Positions 35,975 to 46,861 of a stretch of 64,000 nucleotides of DNA are shown here, piece by piece. The stretch is taken from assembly GCF_009938165.1 (NCBI RefSeq), contig NZ_AP019650.1, positions 1,054,001-1,118,000 on the forward strand. Direction: 5' to 3'. Position numbers and translations under genes: made by a program. Under the pieces are notes generated by a model, which worked only from the letters and a program-made list of their open reading frames with translations, was not told the origin of the DNA and did no database searches. Every line of letters begins with the position of its first letter. The stretch's first letter is position 1. Source of the DNA: Vibrio taketomensis. GTDB lineage: Bacteria; Pseudomonadota; Gammaproteobacteria; Enterobacterales; Vibrionaceae.

Positions 35975-36058
35975 ATTTTGTTCCTGCGTTATTCATCCCT
36001 TTCCCCTATGTAGGTCAAGCAAATAAGATAGCGATGGAATTAAACCGATTTATCATGC

Positions 36059-36093
36059 AAATTATTCCAAAAATCAGAAAATTGGAATAATTT
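36059..36093. promoter_or_regulatory. Candidate MurR operator, murQ side
   Basis: AAATTATTCCAA, 11 bases, TTGGAATAATTT: a perfect 12-bp inverted repeat, the strongest dyad in the window apart from terminators. It lies 79 bases upstream of murQ and just before a CRP-like site. Confidence 0.7.
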
Positions 36094-36097
36094 ATCT

Positions 36098-36113
36098 TGT
36101 GATATTCATCACC
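36098..36113 (+). promoter_or_regulatory. CRP-like site upstream of murQ
   Basis: TGTGA-N6-TCACC matches the CRP core consensus TGTGA-N6-TCACA at nine of ten positions. It starts five bases after the MurR-type palindrome, a normal layout for a repressed, catabolite-activated sugar operon. Confidence 0.72.
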
Positions 36114-36171
36114 TATTTCAAAGATTTAAACCCCTACCATATCGTCAAATCCTCCGATTTAGAGAGAAGTT

Positions 36172-37071
36172 ATGAAATTAGAAATTAGCCATCTAGTGAC
36201 TGAGATGCGCAATGCTGCGAGCCAAGAAATCGACAACCTTTCAACCACTGAAATGTTGAAAGTGATCAATAACGAAGACAAAACTGTCGCTTACGCGGTA
36301 GAGAAAACCATTGATGAAATATCAATTGTGGTTGATGAAATTGCGCAGGCATTTTCCCAAGGTGGACGCTTAATCTACATGGGAGCAGGCACTTCTGGTC
36401 GTTTGGGTATTTTAGATGCTAGTGAGTGCCCACCAACGTACGGCACCTCACCAGAACAAGTAGTTGGTCTGATTGCCGGTGGCCATACTGCGATTTTCAA
36501 AGCAGTAGAAAATGCCGAAGACTCACCGGAGTTAGCCGAGCAAGATCTTAAACAACTTAACGTCACCGACAAAGATGTAGTGGTAGGTATCGCGGCGAGT
36601 GGTCGCACACCTTACGTGATTGGCGGAATGAAGTTCGCTAAACAACAAGGGGCATTTGTTGCGTGCATCGTATGCAACCCGCAAAGCCCGATGACGCATG
36701 AAGCCGATGTTTCGATTGTGCCTGTTGTCGGCCCAGAAATCGTTACTGGCTCATCAAGAATGAAAGCAGGTACAGCGCAAAAACTCGTACTGAACATGCT
36801 TACTACTGGTGCAATGATCCGCTCAGGTAAAGTGTTTGGCAACCTAATGGTGGACGTAGAAGCAACCAACGCGAAGCTCATTCAACGTCAAACCAATATC
36901 GTAGTTGAAGCTACAGGCTGTAGCGATACAGAGGCTGAAGAAGCTCTGCAAGCGTGTAATCGCCACTGTAAAACGGCAATTCTAATGCTGCTTGCGGGCT
37001 TAGATGCTGCGCAAGCAACAGAACTACTCAACAAGAAACAAGGCTTTCTGCGCGCAGCACTCGAGAAATAA
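36172..37071 (+). CDS. murQ: N-acetylmuramic acid-6-phosphate etherase
   Basis: A 299-residue SIS-domain enzyme that removes lactate from MurNAc-6-phosphate, giving GlcNAc-6-phosphate. It has the diagnostic [20 protein letters not shown] and [19 protein letters not shown] (about 65-100), [19 protein letters not shown] and [17 protein letters not shown]. Length is typical. It is followed after 15 bases by murP, so import, phosphorylation and ether cleavage are co-expressed. Confidence 0.97.
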   Translation: MKLEISHLVTEMRNAASQEIDNLSTTEMLKVINNEDKTVAYAVEKTIDEISIVVDEIAQAFSQGGRLIYMGAGTSGRLGILDASECPPTYGTSPEQVVGLIAGGHTAIFKAVENAEDSPELAEQDLKQLNVTDKDVVVGIAASGRTPYVIGGMKFAKQQGAFVACIVCNPQSPMTHEADVSIVPVVGPEIVTGSSRMKAGTAQKLVLNMLTTGAMIRSGKVFGNLMVDVEATNAKLIQRQTNIVVEATGCSDTEAEEALQACNRHCKTAILMLLAGLDAAQATELLNKKQGFLRAALEK

Positions 37072-37086
37072 CGAGAGGACAGCACT

Positions 37087-38529
37087 ATGGCGAAAATAAA
37101 TAGTAATACCATTCAAGATATCCTCGCTGCTGTAGGCGGCAATGGCAATATCGTAAAAGCAGGCAACTGTATGACTCGTCTGCGTCTGACCTTAGCGGAT
37201 TTTGGTGCGGTACAGAAAGATACACTCAATGCCATGGCCGCAGTACTTGGCGTAGTGGAATCAGATGAACAACTTCAGATCATCTTAGGCCCAGGTAAAG
37301 CACAGCAAGCTTCAGAAATCATGAACGACTTACTCGGTCAAGGTTCTGGCTCTGCTGCCATCCCAACTCAAGATCTCGAGACCATTGCGAAACAACAAAA
37401 ATCTCAAGTGAAAAGCAAACAGACCAGCGCGGTTCAACGTTTCTTAAGCAAATTTGCCACTATTTTTACCCCGCTTATTCCTGGTTTTATCGCTGCTGGC
37501 TTAATGTTGGGGCTTGCAACGCTCATTGAGCAAACTATGATCATTGGCCACGATCCTAGTAGCTTTGTGGTCAGCTTGGTTGCTTATATGAAGATCTTCG
37601 GTAAAGGCTTATTTGCTTTCCTAAGTATTCTTATCGGTTACAACGCCCAGCAGGCATTTGGTGGTTCTGGCGTTAACGGTGCCATCCTCGCCTCACTGTT
37701 TGTGTTGGGTTACAACCCTGATGCCACTTCCGGTATTTATTCCGGCATGAGTGATTTCTTTGGCTTTGCCATTGATCCACGCGGTAACATTATTGGCGTA
37801 CTGCTCGCGGCCATCATCGGTGCTAAGGTTGAACGCTTAGTTCGTGAATATATGCCAGATGATCTTGATATGATCTTAACCTCAATGGTGACGCTACTCA
37901 TCATGGGTGCAATTACCTTTGTGGTTATCATGCCTGTGGGTGGTGTGCTATTTAAAGGCATGTCTTGGTTGTTCTTAAACCTCAATGACAACCCAATTGG
38001 CGCTGCAATCTTGGCAGGTTTGTTCCTAATTTCAGTGGTGTTTGGTATTCACCAAGGGTTTGTTCCAGTTTACTTCGCACTGATGGAAGCTCAGGGCTTT
38101 AACTCGCTCTTCCCTATCCTAGCTATGGCAGGTGCAGGCCAAGTGGGCGCGTCACTCGCGCTTTACTGGAAATCAGAAAAATCATCGGTTCTGCGCACAC
38201 AAATTCGTGGCGCCATCATTCCGGGTATTTTAGGTATCGGTGAACCACTCATCTACGGTGTAACCCTACCGCGAGTAAAACCATTTGTGACCGCATGTAT
38301 TGGTGGCGCAGCGGGTGGTTTCTTTATCGGTCTGATCTCATACCTTGGTTTACCCGTGGGTCTCAACACGGTATTTGGTCCATCAGGTATTGTGGCGATT
38401 CCATTAATGACATCAAACGAAGGCATTTTCCTTGGCATGGCAGTGTTTGTCTGCGGCCTACTGATTTCGTATGTTGCCGGTTTCTTTGCCACGCTATTCT
38501 TTGGCACTAAAGATATCGACCTAAGCTAA
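37087..38529 (+). CDS. murP: PTS EIIBC component for N-acetylmuramic acid
   Basis: A 480-residue PTS permease of the glucose/sucrose superfamily. The EIIB domain (about 1-90) has the phosphorylated Cys28 in [15 protein letters not shown]; a hydrophilic linker follows (about 95-120); the EIIC domain (about 120-480, 8-10 segments) has [16 protein letters not shown] and the substrate motif [17 protein letters not shown]. No EIIA is attached, so it should use the glucose-type EIIA, as E. coli MurP does. It ends before a terminator. Confidence 0.95.
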   Translation: MAKINSNTIQDILAAVGGNGNIVKAGNCMTRLRLTLADFGAVQKDTLNAMAAVLGVVESDEQLQIILGPGKAQQASEIMNDLLGQGSGSAAIPTQDLETIAKQQKSQVKSKQTSAVQRFLSKFATIFTPLIPGFIAAGLMLGLATLIEQTMIIGHDPSSFVVSLVAYMKIFGKGLFAFLSILIGYNAQQAFGGSGVNGAILASLFVLGYNPDATSGIYSGMSDFFGFAIDPRGNIIGVLLAAIIGAKVERLVREYMPDDLDMILTSMVTLLIMGAITFVVIMPVGGVLFKGMSWLFLNLNDNPIGAAILAGLFLISVVFGIHQGFVPVYFALMEAQGFNSLFPILAMAGAGQVGASLALYWKSEKSSVLRTQIRGAIIPGILGIGEPLIYGVTLPRVKPFVTACIGGAAGGFFIGLISYLGLPVGLNTVFGPSGIVAIPLMTSNEGIFLGMAVFVCGLLISYVAGFFATLFFGTKDIDLS

Positions 38530-38550
38530 ATCCCCAAAATCTTCAACAAT

Positions 38551-38584
38551 AAGCCACGATTTGGTATCAAGTCGTGGCTTTTCA
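38551..38584 (+). terminator. Intrinsic terminator of murQP
   Basis: AAGCCACGA / TCGTGGCTT with a 12-base loop and TTTT after it, 22 bases past the murP stop. Confidence 0.85.
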
Positions 38585-38759
38585 CTATCCTCAAGGCACT
38601 TCACGATAAAGAATTTGGAACGGTAGCTTGCTCCAGAAAGACAAGTTTACTTAGTTTGACTCATCTGAAGCACGGGGCGCTCCCTTATCACTTTGCGACG
38701 CTTCAAGCCTGCGTTACACTTACCACTATTCGTTTGCTTGCCAAATCACGTGGCTTAAC

Positions 38760-39161
38760 ATGTCTAAACTAAAAATTACTGTTATCTCTTTGTTTGTGAT
38801 CGCTTGTGCGGTTGCGGCTTGGGTATTTATTCCAACTCACACCACCGTTGGCCGCCAAATCAGCGAGACGCCGGTAGGTGAAAATATGACGTTGATTGGC
38901 TTTAAAGTCATCTCGACTGAAAAAAAACTCAACATGCTTAACCAATATTATCTCATTGCCAATGGCACTGAGATTGACGATCAAGATCCAATCATCACGA
39001 CTTCTGATCAATTCCTGCTGGTTGAAAATGTGAAAGACAATACCTTTAAACTCAGTGTTAAAGGCCGCATCGAGCAATACCGAAACGACGCTTGGGTAGA
39101 AAAATCAGACGGTACCGTTGAGCACTGGTTTATCAGCCTAGATTCAAGCTACATTCGATAA
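38760..39161 (+). CDS. Membrane-anchored or secreted protein of unknown function
   Basis: A 133-residue protein with one N-terminal hydrophobic segment (about 5-24, ISLFVIACAVAAWVFI), then a beta-rich exported domain with no Cys. No family is recognised. It is a single gene between the murQP terminator and an RluA-type gene, with a hairpin after it. Confidence 0.6.
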   Translation: MSKLKITVISLFVIACAVAAWVFIPTHTTVGRQISETPVGENMTLIGFKVISTEKKLNMLNQYYLIANGTEIDDQDPIITTSDQFLLVENVKDNTFKLSVKGRIEQYRNDAWVEKSDGTVEHWFISLDSSYIR

Positions 39162-39174
39162 CGCCTCTCTTTTT

Positions 39175-39210
39175 GTCACCTTATTTGCCAACTTGGCGAC
39201 TAAGGTGGCA
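39175..39210. terminator. Hairpin after the small exported protein gene
   Basis: TGTCACCTTA and TAAGGTGGCA pair with one mismatch and enclose a smaller TTGCCAA/TTGGCGA stem. Only scattered T residues follow, so it is a weak terminator. Confidence 0.5.
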
Positions 39211-39268
39211 TTCCTTTCTTAAATAGGTAAAATCTCGGCTCTGAAATAACGCTGATAGAAGTTTTACC

Positions 39269-40947
39269 ATGCACCACCCTGAGCAACTGTTTACTCATTT
39301 TAACGCTGACATTACTGGCATCGAATTGCCAATTGCGTTTACCTTTCCGTTTTACTATCAGCCTCATCCGCTTTGTGTCATTGCCGCAAAAGAGCTGCAA
39401 ACTCACTTAATGCAGCAAACTGATTGGCAGCATGACTTTGGCGTCGATAACGAAGCAACAGGCACGGGCAAAATGTTCGGTGTACTTTTGGTGCGCTCAC
39501 CTCAAGGTGAACTTGGCTATCTTAGTGCTTTCTCAGGTAAAATTGCTGACTCAAATTTGCTGCCTCACTTTGTGCCACCAGTATTCGACATGTTGGCAGA
39601 AGAGTGTTTTTTCCGTGCAGAACTAAGCGAGATTACAGAACTTAACACCAAGGTTACAGAGCTCTCCGCTAACCCAAAACTACACGAGCTGCAGCAAACA
39701 TTGGCGCAGTTTCAAACAGACTATCAGCAACAAGAACAACAACAACGCCAAGCGATGATTGATGGCCGCGCAGCGCGCAAACAGCAGCGCCAACAAGCCG
39801 AGCAAACCATTGAGGGCGAAGCACTTAAAGCCATTATTGACGATCTTGCAAAGCAAAGCGTAGCAGAGAAGAACGTCCTTAAATACCTCAAGCTAGAGTG
39901 GGATGAAAAAATTGCTCTGGTTGCAAACGAGCTAAACCAGCTCAATCAAGCGATTGATGGTGCGAAAGAGCAGCGCAAAGTACTCTCTAATGCCCTGCAA
40001 AATAAGTTGTTCGAGCAATACTGCTTTTTGAATGCCAAGGGTGAGAGTAAATCGCTAAAAGCGATTTTTGCACAAACCACGACACCGACACCACCAGCAG
40101 GTGCTGGTGAATGTGCTGCGCCAAAACTGTTGCATTACGCTTACCTAAATGGCTTTACTCCGCTGGCAATGGCTGAGTTTTGGTGGGGAGTCTCACCGAA
40201 ATCTGAAGTGCGCCAACACCAGAAGTTTTACCCATCTTGCCATGGGAAATGTAATCCGATTTTAGGGCATATGCTGCAAGGCCTAGAGGTTGATCCGAAC
40301 CCACTTGAAGACAACTGGGGTAAAGACAAAGAGCTGGAAGTCATTTATCAAGATGAAGCTATCGTCGTAGTAAACAAACCATCAGGTTTACTATCCGTGC
40401 CGGGCAAAACCATTAAAGATTCAGCGTATACACGCGTGCAGGCGCTATTCCCAGACGTTGAAGGGCCTTTTGTTCTACACCGACTTGATATGGCAACCTC
40501 TGGCTTGCTGGTATTTGCCCTCACTCGTCGTGCCAACAAGAGCCTACAGAAGCAATTTATTACTCGAGGCGTAGAAAACGATACCTTGCGATGGTTGAGG
40601 GCGTAGTTGATCAGCCTTGCGGTGAGATTAATTTGCCAATGCGCGGTGATCCCGACGATCGTCCTCGTCAGTTAGTCTGTTTCGAACACGGCAAGCCAGC
40701 TACAACCTACTGGGAGTTAGTTGAAGTGAAAGACGGCCGCAGTAAGTTAAAAATGTACCCAAAAACAGGTCGTACACACCAACTTCGCGTTCATTGTGCG
40801 CATTATCAAGGGCTGAATATGGCCATGGTTGGTGACGGACTGTATGGCGAAAAAGATTCTCGTCTGCATCTACATGCCGAACAACTCTCATTTGATCATC
40901 CATATAGCCACGAACGATTAACGTTTACTGCGCAGTGTGAGTTCTAA
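39269..40947 (+). CDS. RluA-family pseudouridine synthase with coiled-coil N-terminal half, one homopolymer frameshift
   Basis: About 559 residues once the frame is mended. Residues 1-125 are globular; residues 130-260 are a Gln/Glu/Lys-rich coiled coil (QQQEQQQRQAMIDGRAARKQ); the catalytic domain starts at about 350 (LEVIYQDEAIVVVNKPSGLL) with the catalytic Asp in VLHRLDMATSGLLVFAL. TGRTHQLRVHCAHYQGL and GDGLYG follow. RNA uridine isomerisation is the role; the target RNA is not evident. The frame breaks at about 40578: GTAGAAAACGATAC needs one more A to read VEKRYLAMVEG as in the family. It ends at a bidirectional terminator shared with malT. Confidence 0.85.
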
Positions 40948-40962
40948 TAAATAACGCTAAAA

Positions 40963-40991
40963 AATAAGCCCCTTCCAGTTAGGGGCTTATT
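40963..40991. terminator. Bidirectional intrinsic terminator between the pseudouridine synthase gene and malT
   Basis: Perfect 11-bp stem AATAAGCCCCT / AGGGGCTTATT with a 7-base loop, between convergent genes. Confidence 0.88.
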
Positions 40992-41013
40992 CATTTGAGA
41001 ACGTGAAACGATA

Positions 41014-43722
41014 TTAGCGATTAACCAACTGTAGCAGTTTCTCAGCGGTTTCAATCGCCTCTCTGCGATTAGTGATATTGAGCTTTTGATATAGGTTGCG
41101 AATATGGGTTTTCACCGTGGTACTCGCGACATCCAATTTATGAGCAATTTTCTCATTACCAAAACCAGAATAGATCAAGCCTAGCACTTGCCACTCGCGC
41201 TGAGTCAATGGGCTAGTTCGTACTAACTCTGGTACGTTAGGATGATCAATCAAGCGTTCAACAAACTCCTCGTCAAAGTGCCCTGAACGGCTATGTTGGC
41301 TCAACGAAATATCTTTGAGTAGCTGCTGAGCACGATGACGTTCTAAATCATCGAGTTCGCTACGCATACTGATCTTTTCAAAAATATGACCAACGTCAGC
41401 GCCATTGATCAAGTAATTGCAAACCATACCTGTCTGATTACTTAGCGTTAATGCTTCTTTCAATCGTGCTTTAGCGAGTTCATCTTGATTCTGACGATAC
41501 GCCCAAATCGCTTCAACAATTAAGTTACGGTTCGTGTCTGCAATAAGCTGGGATTTCTTTGCCTCCTCGGCTAAGAAATCAAGCACTTTACGCGCATCAT
41601 CATACTGCTCTAAGTTAATGTATACTCGAGCGATATTACGCCATTGCAGTTGGAAGAAATGATTACTTGCCGAAACCGGTCTCACTGCCGATTCCAGCCA
41701 ATCTTGCATCGCTTCTGTATCGCCTCGTTCTTGCCAATAAAGAATCAATGACAATGAAGCATTCGCAACCCAATCAACATGGTAATTCGATTGTTCCATC
41801 AAATGTTGAATATGCTTGATATGTTTCGTTGCCTTATCAACCGTACCACGGCTGATCGCAACACGAGCAAGCATTGAATAGACGTTAAGCAACTCACTTG
41901 GTGATTGGTTACCCAGAACCTTCAAACCTTTGTAAGCACACTCCTCTGCTTCGTCCAAACGATTCCAAGACCACAATATCTGCGAGCGAATACGCAACAA
42001 GAATTCATGCAAAGGGAACTGTTGTAGATTGTGTTCTTCGATCAGACGGAAACCCGACTCTTGAACATCATAAGCCGCCTGAACATAACCTTGTGCCGCC
42101 ATGATTTCACTTTGCTGAGCAATCGCCCAAAGCGCCTGATGATAAACCTGATATTGACGTGCAAGTTTCTCAGTTTGCTGCATCATGGTCAGCGCTTGAT
42201 CCAACTTACCGAGTACGTGATTCACTTCACCAACAATCGATGTCGCGATGATGCGGCTGTTATAGTTGGTTGTCTCTAATTGACTCAACGCCAATTCGGC
42301 CAGTTCAAGCGCCATCTCTGGTTGATTGCTATTTATGGCTACCTGAGCAAGCAGTGTATTCGCTTGACCATGATATTGAATATCAAGCTCAATATTACGC
42401 TTCTTATACTCTTGTTCTGCTTCCTCAAGTAACATTCGAACTTCGTTCGAGCGATGCTGTATCTGAGCTAGCCATGCTCTCATTAACGTCAATTTTGGCT
42501 GAGTGAACAAAACATCCGGAGACAATTGATTAATTGCCCCTTCCACAATCGCAAACTCACCGTGGTTATTCATATCCCAGCCAAATTTATCTAGGATCTC
42601 TACCATCAATGGATCAGATTGTGCTTTTCGTGCGTGACACAGTGCTTGGTGTGGTGACTCAAGCTTTAACCATGCTTGAGCAGCGTTCAAATGCAACTCT
42701 TGCTCATGCAACATCAATTTTGAATGACGTTCATGCGATAAAAATTCTTTGAATAGATTGTGGAATCTAAACCAGTTGTTTTCACCTTCAAGAGGATAGA
42801 TAAACAAGCCGTAGCGGTTAAGTGACTCAATCATGCCCAGCGCATCCTCACGCTGAGTTAACTCAAAGACTAATTGATCATTGAAATGATCCAAGACTGA
42901 CAATTGCATTAAGAATCTGCGCGTATCAGGCTCCAAAATATCAAACACTTCTTCCGCTAAATAATCCCATAGATGGGTCATGTTGAGATTAGATAGTGTC
43001 TCGTTAGTTTGCGCTAGCGTGACATTTTGATGTTTCGCTTGCAAAGCAATCAGTTGCAATGCTGAAGGCCAACCCTCAACTTGAAGACGCAGGTTATTTA
43101 CCGTCTCTTCATCAATGGCTTCTGCCATACGCTGGTCAAAGAAACGCGCGGTTTCTTCCACATCAAACGCAAGCATGTCGCTATCGATTTCAATCATTAA
43201 ATCGCGCACACGTAGGTTTGCTGTCCCAAGTGGCGGAGCTGAACGACTGGTGACAACCAAAGTGATGTTTTCTGGCATGTGCTTAAGCAAGAAGCGCACG
43301 GCATCATGGATCTCATCATTTGTGATCAAGTGATAGTCATCGAGAACGATAAAGCACTCTTGCGTAAACGCAGACAACTCAGAAAACATTTCGCTTAGCA
43401 AAGAATGTATCGAAAAAGACTGACGCGTTTCTGCAAGCTGCAGTGTGTTCGAGCAACTAAAGTTTGTTGCTTTATTGATGGTTTGCAGTAGGTAATTGAT
43501 AAAGCGATAACTGTCGTTGTCATTTTCATCAATATTAAACCAGGCAACGTTCGGCTTATCTGCTAGCCATTGCGCCGCCATTGTTGTTTTACCATAACCG
43601 GCAGGAGAGCGAAATAATACCAGTTTTTGACAGCAAGCTTGTTCAAGTAACTCCAAAACTCGCGGGCGATAGATAGCGTTATGAAAACGACCTGGTCGGG
43701 TGAGTTTCGATGGAATCCACAT
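41014..43722 (-). CDS. malT: Maltose regulon activator MalT
   Basis: A 902-residue STAND-type transcriptional activator. It opens [20 protein letters not shown]; the NTPase has Walker [10 protein letters not shown] (39-47) and an [11 protein letters not shown]alker B. A helical repeat sensor region (about 400-820) follows, then a LuxR-type HTH (about 835-890: [37 protein letters not shown]). Size and order match E. coli MalT (901 residues). Maltotriose and ATP activate the family. It diverges from malP, with MalT-box-like motifs between them. Confidence 0.97.
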   Translation of the reverse strand: MWIPSKLTRPGRFHNAIYRPRVLELLEQACCQKLVLFRSPAGYGKTTMAAQWLADKPNVAWFNIDENDNDSYRFINYLLQTINKATNFSCSNTLQLAETRQSFSIHSLLSEMFSELSAFTQECFIVLDDYHLITNDEIHDAVRFLLKHMPENITLVVTSRSAPPLGTANLRVRDLMIEIDSDMLAFDVEETARFFDQRMAEAIDEETVNNLRLQVEGWPSALQLIALQAKHQNVTLAQTNETLSNLNMTHLWDYLAEEVFDILEPDTRRFLMQLSVLDHFNDQLVFELTQREDALGMIESLNRYGLFIYPLEGENNWFRFHNLFKEFLSHERHSKLMLHEQELHLNAAQAWLKLESPHQALCHARKAQSDPLMVEILDKFGWDMNNHGEFAIVEGAINQLSPDVLFTQPKLTLMRAWLAQIQHRSNEVRMLLEEAEQEYKKRNIELDIQYHGQANTLLAQVAINSNQPEMALELAELALSQLETTNYNSRIIATSIVGEVNHVLGKLDQALTMMQQTEKLARQYQVYHQALWAIAQQSEIMAAQGYVQAAYDVQESGFRLIEEHNLQQFPLHEFLLRIRSQILWSWNRLDEAEECAYKGLKVLGNQSPSELLNVYSMLARVAISRGTVDKATKHIKHIQHLMEQSNYHVDWVANASLSLILYWQERGDTEAMQDWLESAVRPVSASNHFFQLQWRNIARVYINLEQYDDARKVLDFLAEEAKKSQLIADTNRNLIVEAIWAYRQNQDELAKARLKEALTLSNQTGMVCNYLINGADVGHIFEKISMRSELDDLERHRAQQLLKDISLSQHSRSGHFDEEFVERLIDHPNVPELVRTSPLTQREWQVLGLIYSGFGNEKIAHKLDVASTTVKTHIRNLYQKLNITNRREAIETAEKLLQLVNR

Positions 43723-43867
43723 TTTTATAAGTACCTTTATATTAGTGGGATAGTGAGAAGTTAACCTGATGATGAAAAATGCAAAATAGTTAAGATATGA
43801 TTTTTTATCGACATGCCGGTCTAACTTCTGTTTTTAGTATTTATTTTATAAGATTACGTATTGTTTA

Positions 43868-43906
43868 TTAGTGAGGATAATACTCACTAACGTAACAAAT
43901 GTTACG
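43868..43906. promoter_or_regulatory. Two abutting perfect palindromes in the malT-malP region
   Basis: TTAGTGAG-N7-CTCACTAA (43868-43890) is followed immediately by CGTAACA-AA-TGTTACG (43891-43906). They lie about 150 bases upstream of malT and 420 bases upstream of malP, and fit neither the CRP consensus spacing nor MalT boxes. The binding protein is unknown. Confidence 0.55.
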
Positions 43907-44161
43907 ATAAGGCAATCACCGTTTACTTTGATCAAAATCCATATTTCTTCCTAAATTAGAATATTCTTAATTAGTGCTGCAAAATAATTAAATTTGTTTC
44001 AATTCTTTAAATTCACCAACAAACATTCAAACTTGTCTGTTTAAAAAATACAAATTACCGATGTGACCAAAACGACATTTTTATATCTTATAAAACCATT
44101 TATTACTACAAACCTTCACTCTCGCCGTCATATTAGAACCCTGCTTGCAAATCTAATCACT

Positions 44162-44264
44162 CTCATCCTCTAGGTATATCTAGGCTTTATCGAGCGTTTC
44201 AGTCCTTTCTCATTCTCTACGCCTACCCCACTACTCCCATGTCATCCTCGAAACGGGAGGATGT
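44162..44264. promoter_or_regulatory. MalT-box cluster upstream of malP
   Basis: GAGGATGAG (minus, 44162-44170), GGGAGTAG (minus, 44231-44238), GAGGATGA (minus, 44242-44249) and GGGAGGATG (plus, 44255-44263) match the GGGGA(T/G)GAGG-type MalT core GGA(T/G)GA. The last two face each other across a short spacer. The region between malT and malP (43723-44325) otherwise holds AT-rich DNA and the palindromes at 43868-43906. Confidence 0.65.
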
Positions 44265-44325
44265 TTATTCATGGTTGGAAATACACGATATGGGCAGATG
44301 AATTAGCTATAACGTGAGATTTCTA

Positions 44326-46779
44326 ATGAAACCTAATCAACAGCAAAATTTCGATAAAAACCTTTTTCAGCAACGAGTGCTACAGCATCTCTCTGCAACT
44401 TACGCTCAATCACAAGAAACGGCGAGTAGCCGTGCTTGGTATTTAGCGATGGGTCGCGCTCTCGCTGAAATTACAACTTGTGATTTACTTGAGACTGAAC
44501 ACGATCCTCGAATTCAAAAAGCCAAGAGCCTCAACTATCTCTCGCTTGAATTTCTTATTGGCCGTCTAACGGGCAACAACCTTATCAGCATGGGTCTTTA
44601 TGAGCAGATCTCAGAAGCGATGGCTGAGTTGGGACATAGCCTAACTGACCTGCTTGAAGAAGAGCGTGATCCGTCACTGGGCAATGGTGGTCTTGGTCGC
44701 CTTGCCGCATGTTTTATGGATTCATGTGCCGCACAAGAATTCCCAACGATTGGCTACGGCTTACACTACGAGTACGGCCTATTTAAGCAGTCTTTTGTCG
44801 ATGGACGCCAACAAGAAGCACCAGATGCATGGCGTGGCGTAGAAGGCTACCCATGGGAAGTCGCTCGCCCTGAGTATGCACAAGAAATTGGCTTCTATGG
44901 TCATGTTGAAGTTCAGAACATTGACGGCAAAGAAGTTCGTCAATGGGTTCCAAGTATGCGCGTAAAAGCAATGCCTTGGGATTTACCAATCGTAGGCTAC
45001 GAGTCAAATACCGTTTACCCACTGCGTTTGTGGGAGTGCCAAGCGATTGCACCATTCTCTCTAGAAAGCTTTAACAATGGCGATTACTTCGAAGCGCAGC
45101 ACGCACTCATCAATGCTGGCAACATCACGAAGGTTCTCTATCCAAACGATAACCATGAGAAAGGAAAAACATTGCGCTTAATGCAGCAATTCTTCCATTC
45201 TTCAGCTTCAGTGCGCGACATTTTGCGTCGTCATGAAGCCGCCGGATACTCGCTTGCTGAACTACCAAAACAAGAAACCATTCAGCTAAACGACACACAC
45301 CCAACCATCGCAATCCCTGAACTTATGCGCATCTTGATCGATGAGAAAGGCTTAAGTTGGGAAGATGCGTGGCAAATCAGTTCAAACACCTTCGCTTACA
45401 CCAACCACACGCTTCTTCCAGAAGCGCTAGAAACATGGTCTGAATCGTTGATTCAGCATCTACTCCCTCGTCATATGGAAATCATTTACGAGATCAACTA
45501 TCGCTTCTTGGAAGAGGTTCGCGCTCTGTGGCCAAATGATGTTGCGAAGTTGAAGAAGCTGTCGATCATCGAAGAAGGCTTCCATCGTATGGTTCGCATG
45601 GCAAACCTCTGTGTTGTCGGCTCATACGCGGTCAATGGTGTAGCGGCACTTCACTCTCAGTTAGTGAAAAGTGACCTGTTCCCTGAGTTCCACGAGATGT
45701 ACCCAACTCGTTTGCTCAATGTCACGAACGGCATCACACCACGTCGTTGGTTGAAGTTCTGTAACCCAGGGCTATCAAAACTGATCACCGAGAAAATTGG
45801 CTCACAATGGCCTGCCAAACTTGAGCAACTAGAAAGCTTGGCGCAATACGCGACCGATGCAAAATTCCAGAAAGCGTTCATGGCGGTGAAGAAAGAGAAC
45901 AAACAACGTTTGGCAAACTGGGTACAAGAAAACATGGGTATTGAACTTGATACCAATGCCATTTTCGATGTGCAAATTAAACGCCTACACGAGTACAAGC
46001 GCCAACACCTTGATTTGCTACACGTGCTATCGCTTTACCACCGTATTCTTAATGACGCTGATTTTGAGTGCACGCCTCGCGTAGTATTTTTTGCTGCGAA
46101 AGCGGCACCGGGCTACCACCTAGCTAAAGAGATCATCTTCGCCATCAATAAGATTGCCGAGAAGATCAACCATGACCCTCGTATTGGTAACAAGCTTAAA
46201 GTGGTATTTATCCCAGATTACCGCGTCAGCATGGCAGAGATCATTATTCCGGCAGCAGATGTATCGCAACAAATTTCGCTGGCAGGTAAAGAAGCATCTG
46301 GCACAGGCAACATGAAAATGGCGCTTAACGGTGCATTAACTATTGGCACAATGGATGGTGCAAACGTTGAGATTCGCGAAGAAGTAGGTGATGACAATAT
46401 CTACATCTTTGGTTTGGATGTCGAGCAAGTAAAAGCCCTTAACGCGAAAGGCTATAACCCATACGAATACTACCACAACGACCCACTGCTCAAAGCCTCA
46501 CTTGATCTGTTACTGGGTGAAGAGTTTACACCGGGTCAACCAGACTTGTTGAAAGCGACATACGAAAGTTTGCTTGATGGTGGCGACCCGTATATGTGTC
46601 TAGCTGACTTTGCCTCTTATGTCGAAGCTCATGACAACATGAGCCAACAATACTTAGACCAATCTGGTTGGGCTAAGAAAGCCATTCTCAATACGGCTTT
46701 AGTGGGCAAATTTACCTCAGATCGCAGTATCCGCGACTACGTGAACAACATCTGGAAACTTGAAGCGGTGAAACGCTAA
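44326..46779 (+). CDS. malP: Maltodextrin phosphorylase
   Basis: A PLP-dependent glycogen/maltodextrin phosphorylase of 817 residues that releases glucose-1-phosphate from alpha-1,4-glucans in the cytosol. RDPSLGNGGLGRLAACFMDS and IGYGLHYEYGLFKQ occur in the N-terminal half. IQLNDTHPTIAIPELMRIL and the PLP-lysine block EASGTGNMKMALNGAL (Lys about 664), then TIGTMDGANVEI, are intact. ATG 44326 is used; a GTG four codons earlier is possible. Length matches E. coli MalP (797) more than mammalian enzymes. A hairpin lies between it and malQ. Confidence 0.96.
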   Translation: MKPNQQQNFDKNLFQQRVLQHLSATYAQSQETASSRAWYLAMGRALAEITTCDLLETEHDPRIQKAKSLNYLSLEFLIGRLTGNNLISMGLYEQISEAMAELGHSLTDLLEEERDPSLGNGGLGRLAACFMDSCAAQEFPTIGYGLHYEYGLFKQSFVDGRQQEAPDAWRGVEGYPWEVARPEYAQEIGFYGHVEVQNIDGKEVRQWVPSMRVKAMPWDLPIVGYESNTVYPLRLWECQAIAPFSLESFNNGDYFEAQHALINAGNITKVLYPNDNHEKGKTLRLMQQFFHSSASVRDILRRHEAAGYSLAELPKQETIQLNDTHPTIAIPELMRILIDEKGLSWEDAWQISSNTFAYTNHTLLPEALETWSESLIQHLLPRHMEIIYEINYRFLEEVRALWPNDVAKLKKLSIIEEGFHRMVRMANLCVVGSYAVNGVAALHSQLVKSDLFPEFHEMYPTRLLNVTNGITPRRWLKFCNPGLSKLITEKIGSQWPAKLEQLESLAQYATDAKFQKAFMAVKKENKQRLANWVQENMGIELDTNAIFDVQIKRLHEYKRQHLDLLHVLSLYHRILNDADFECTPRVVFFAAKAAPGYHLAKEIIFAINKIAEKINHDPRIGNKLKVVFIPDYRVSMAEIIIPAADVSQQISLAGKEASGTGNMKMALNGALTIGTMDGANVEIREEVGDDNIYIFGLDVEQVKALNAKGYNPYEYYHNDPLLKASLDLLLGEEFTPGQPDLLKATYESLLDGGDPYMCLADFASYVEAHDNMSQQYLDQSGWAKKAILNTALVGKFTSDRSIRDYVNNIWKLEAVKR

Positions 46780-46786
46780 CAACAAT

Positions 46787-46822
46787 GGCCAAGGTAGCGC
46801 ACCGTCTACCTTGGCCCTTTTT
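46787..46822 (+). terminator. Terminator-like hairpin between malP and malQ
   Basis: Perfect 11-bp stem GGCCAAGGTAG / CTACCTTGGCC with an 8-base loop, followed by CTTTTTC. In an operon this would lower malQ expression relative to malP or stabilise the malP message. Confidence 0.72.
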
Positions 46823-46861
46823 CTATACATTTATTTAGAAGGTTATCCTTCGGAGAGAGCG

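Noticed and set aside
43868..43890. TTAGTGAG/CTCACTAA palindrome as a CRP site
   Set aside because: The half-sites differ from TGTGA/TCACA and the spacing between the GTGA and TCAC cores is larger than the six bases CRP requires.
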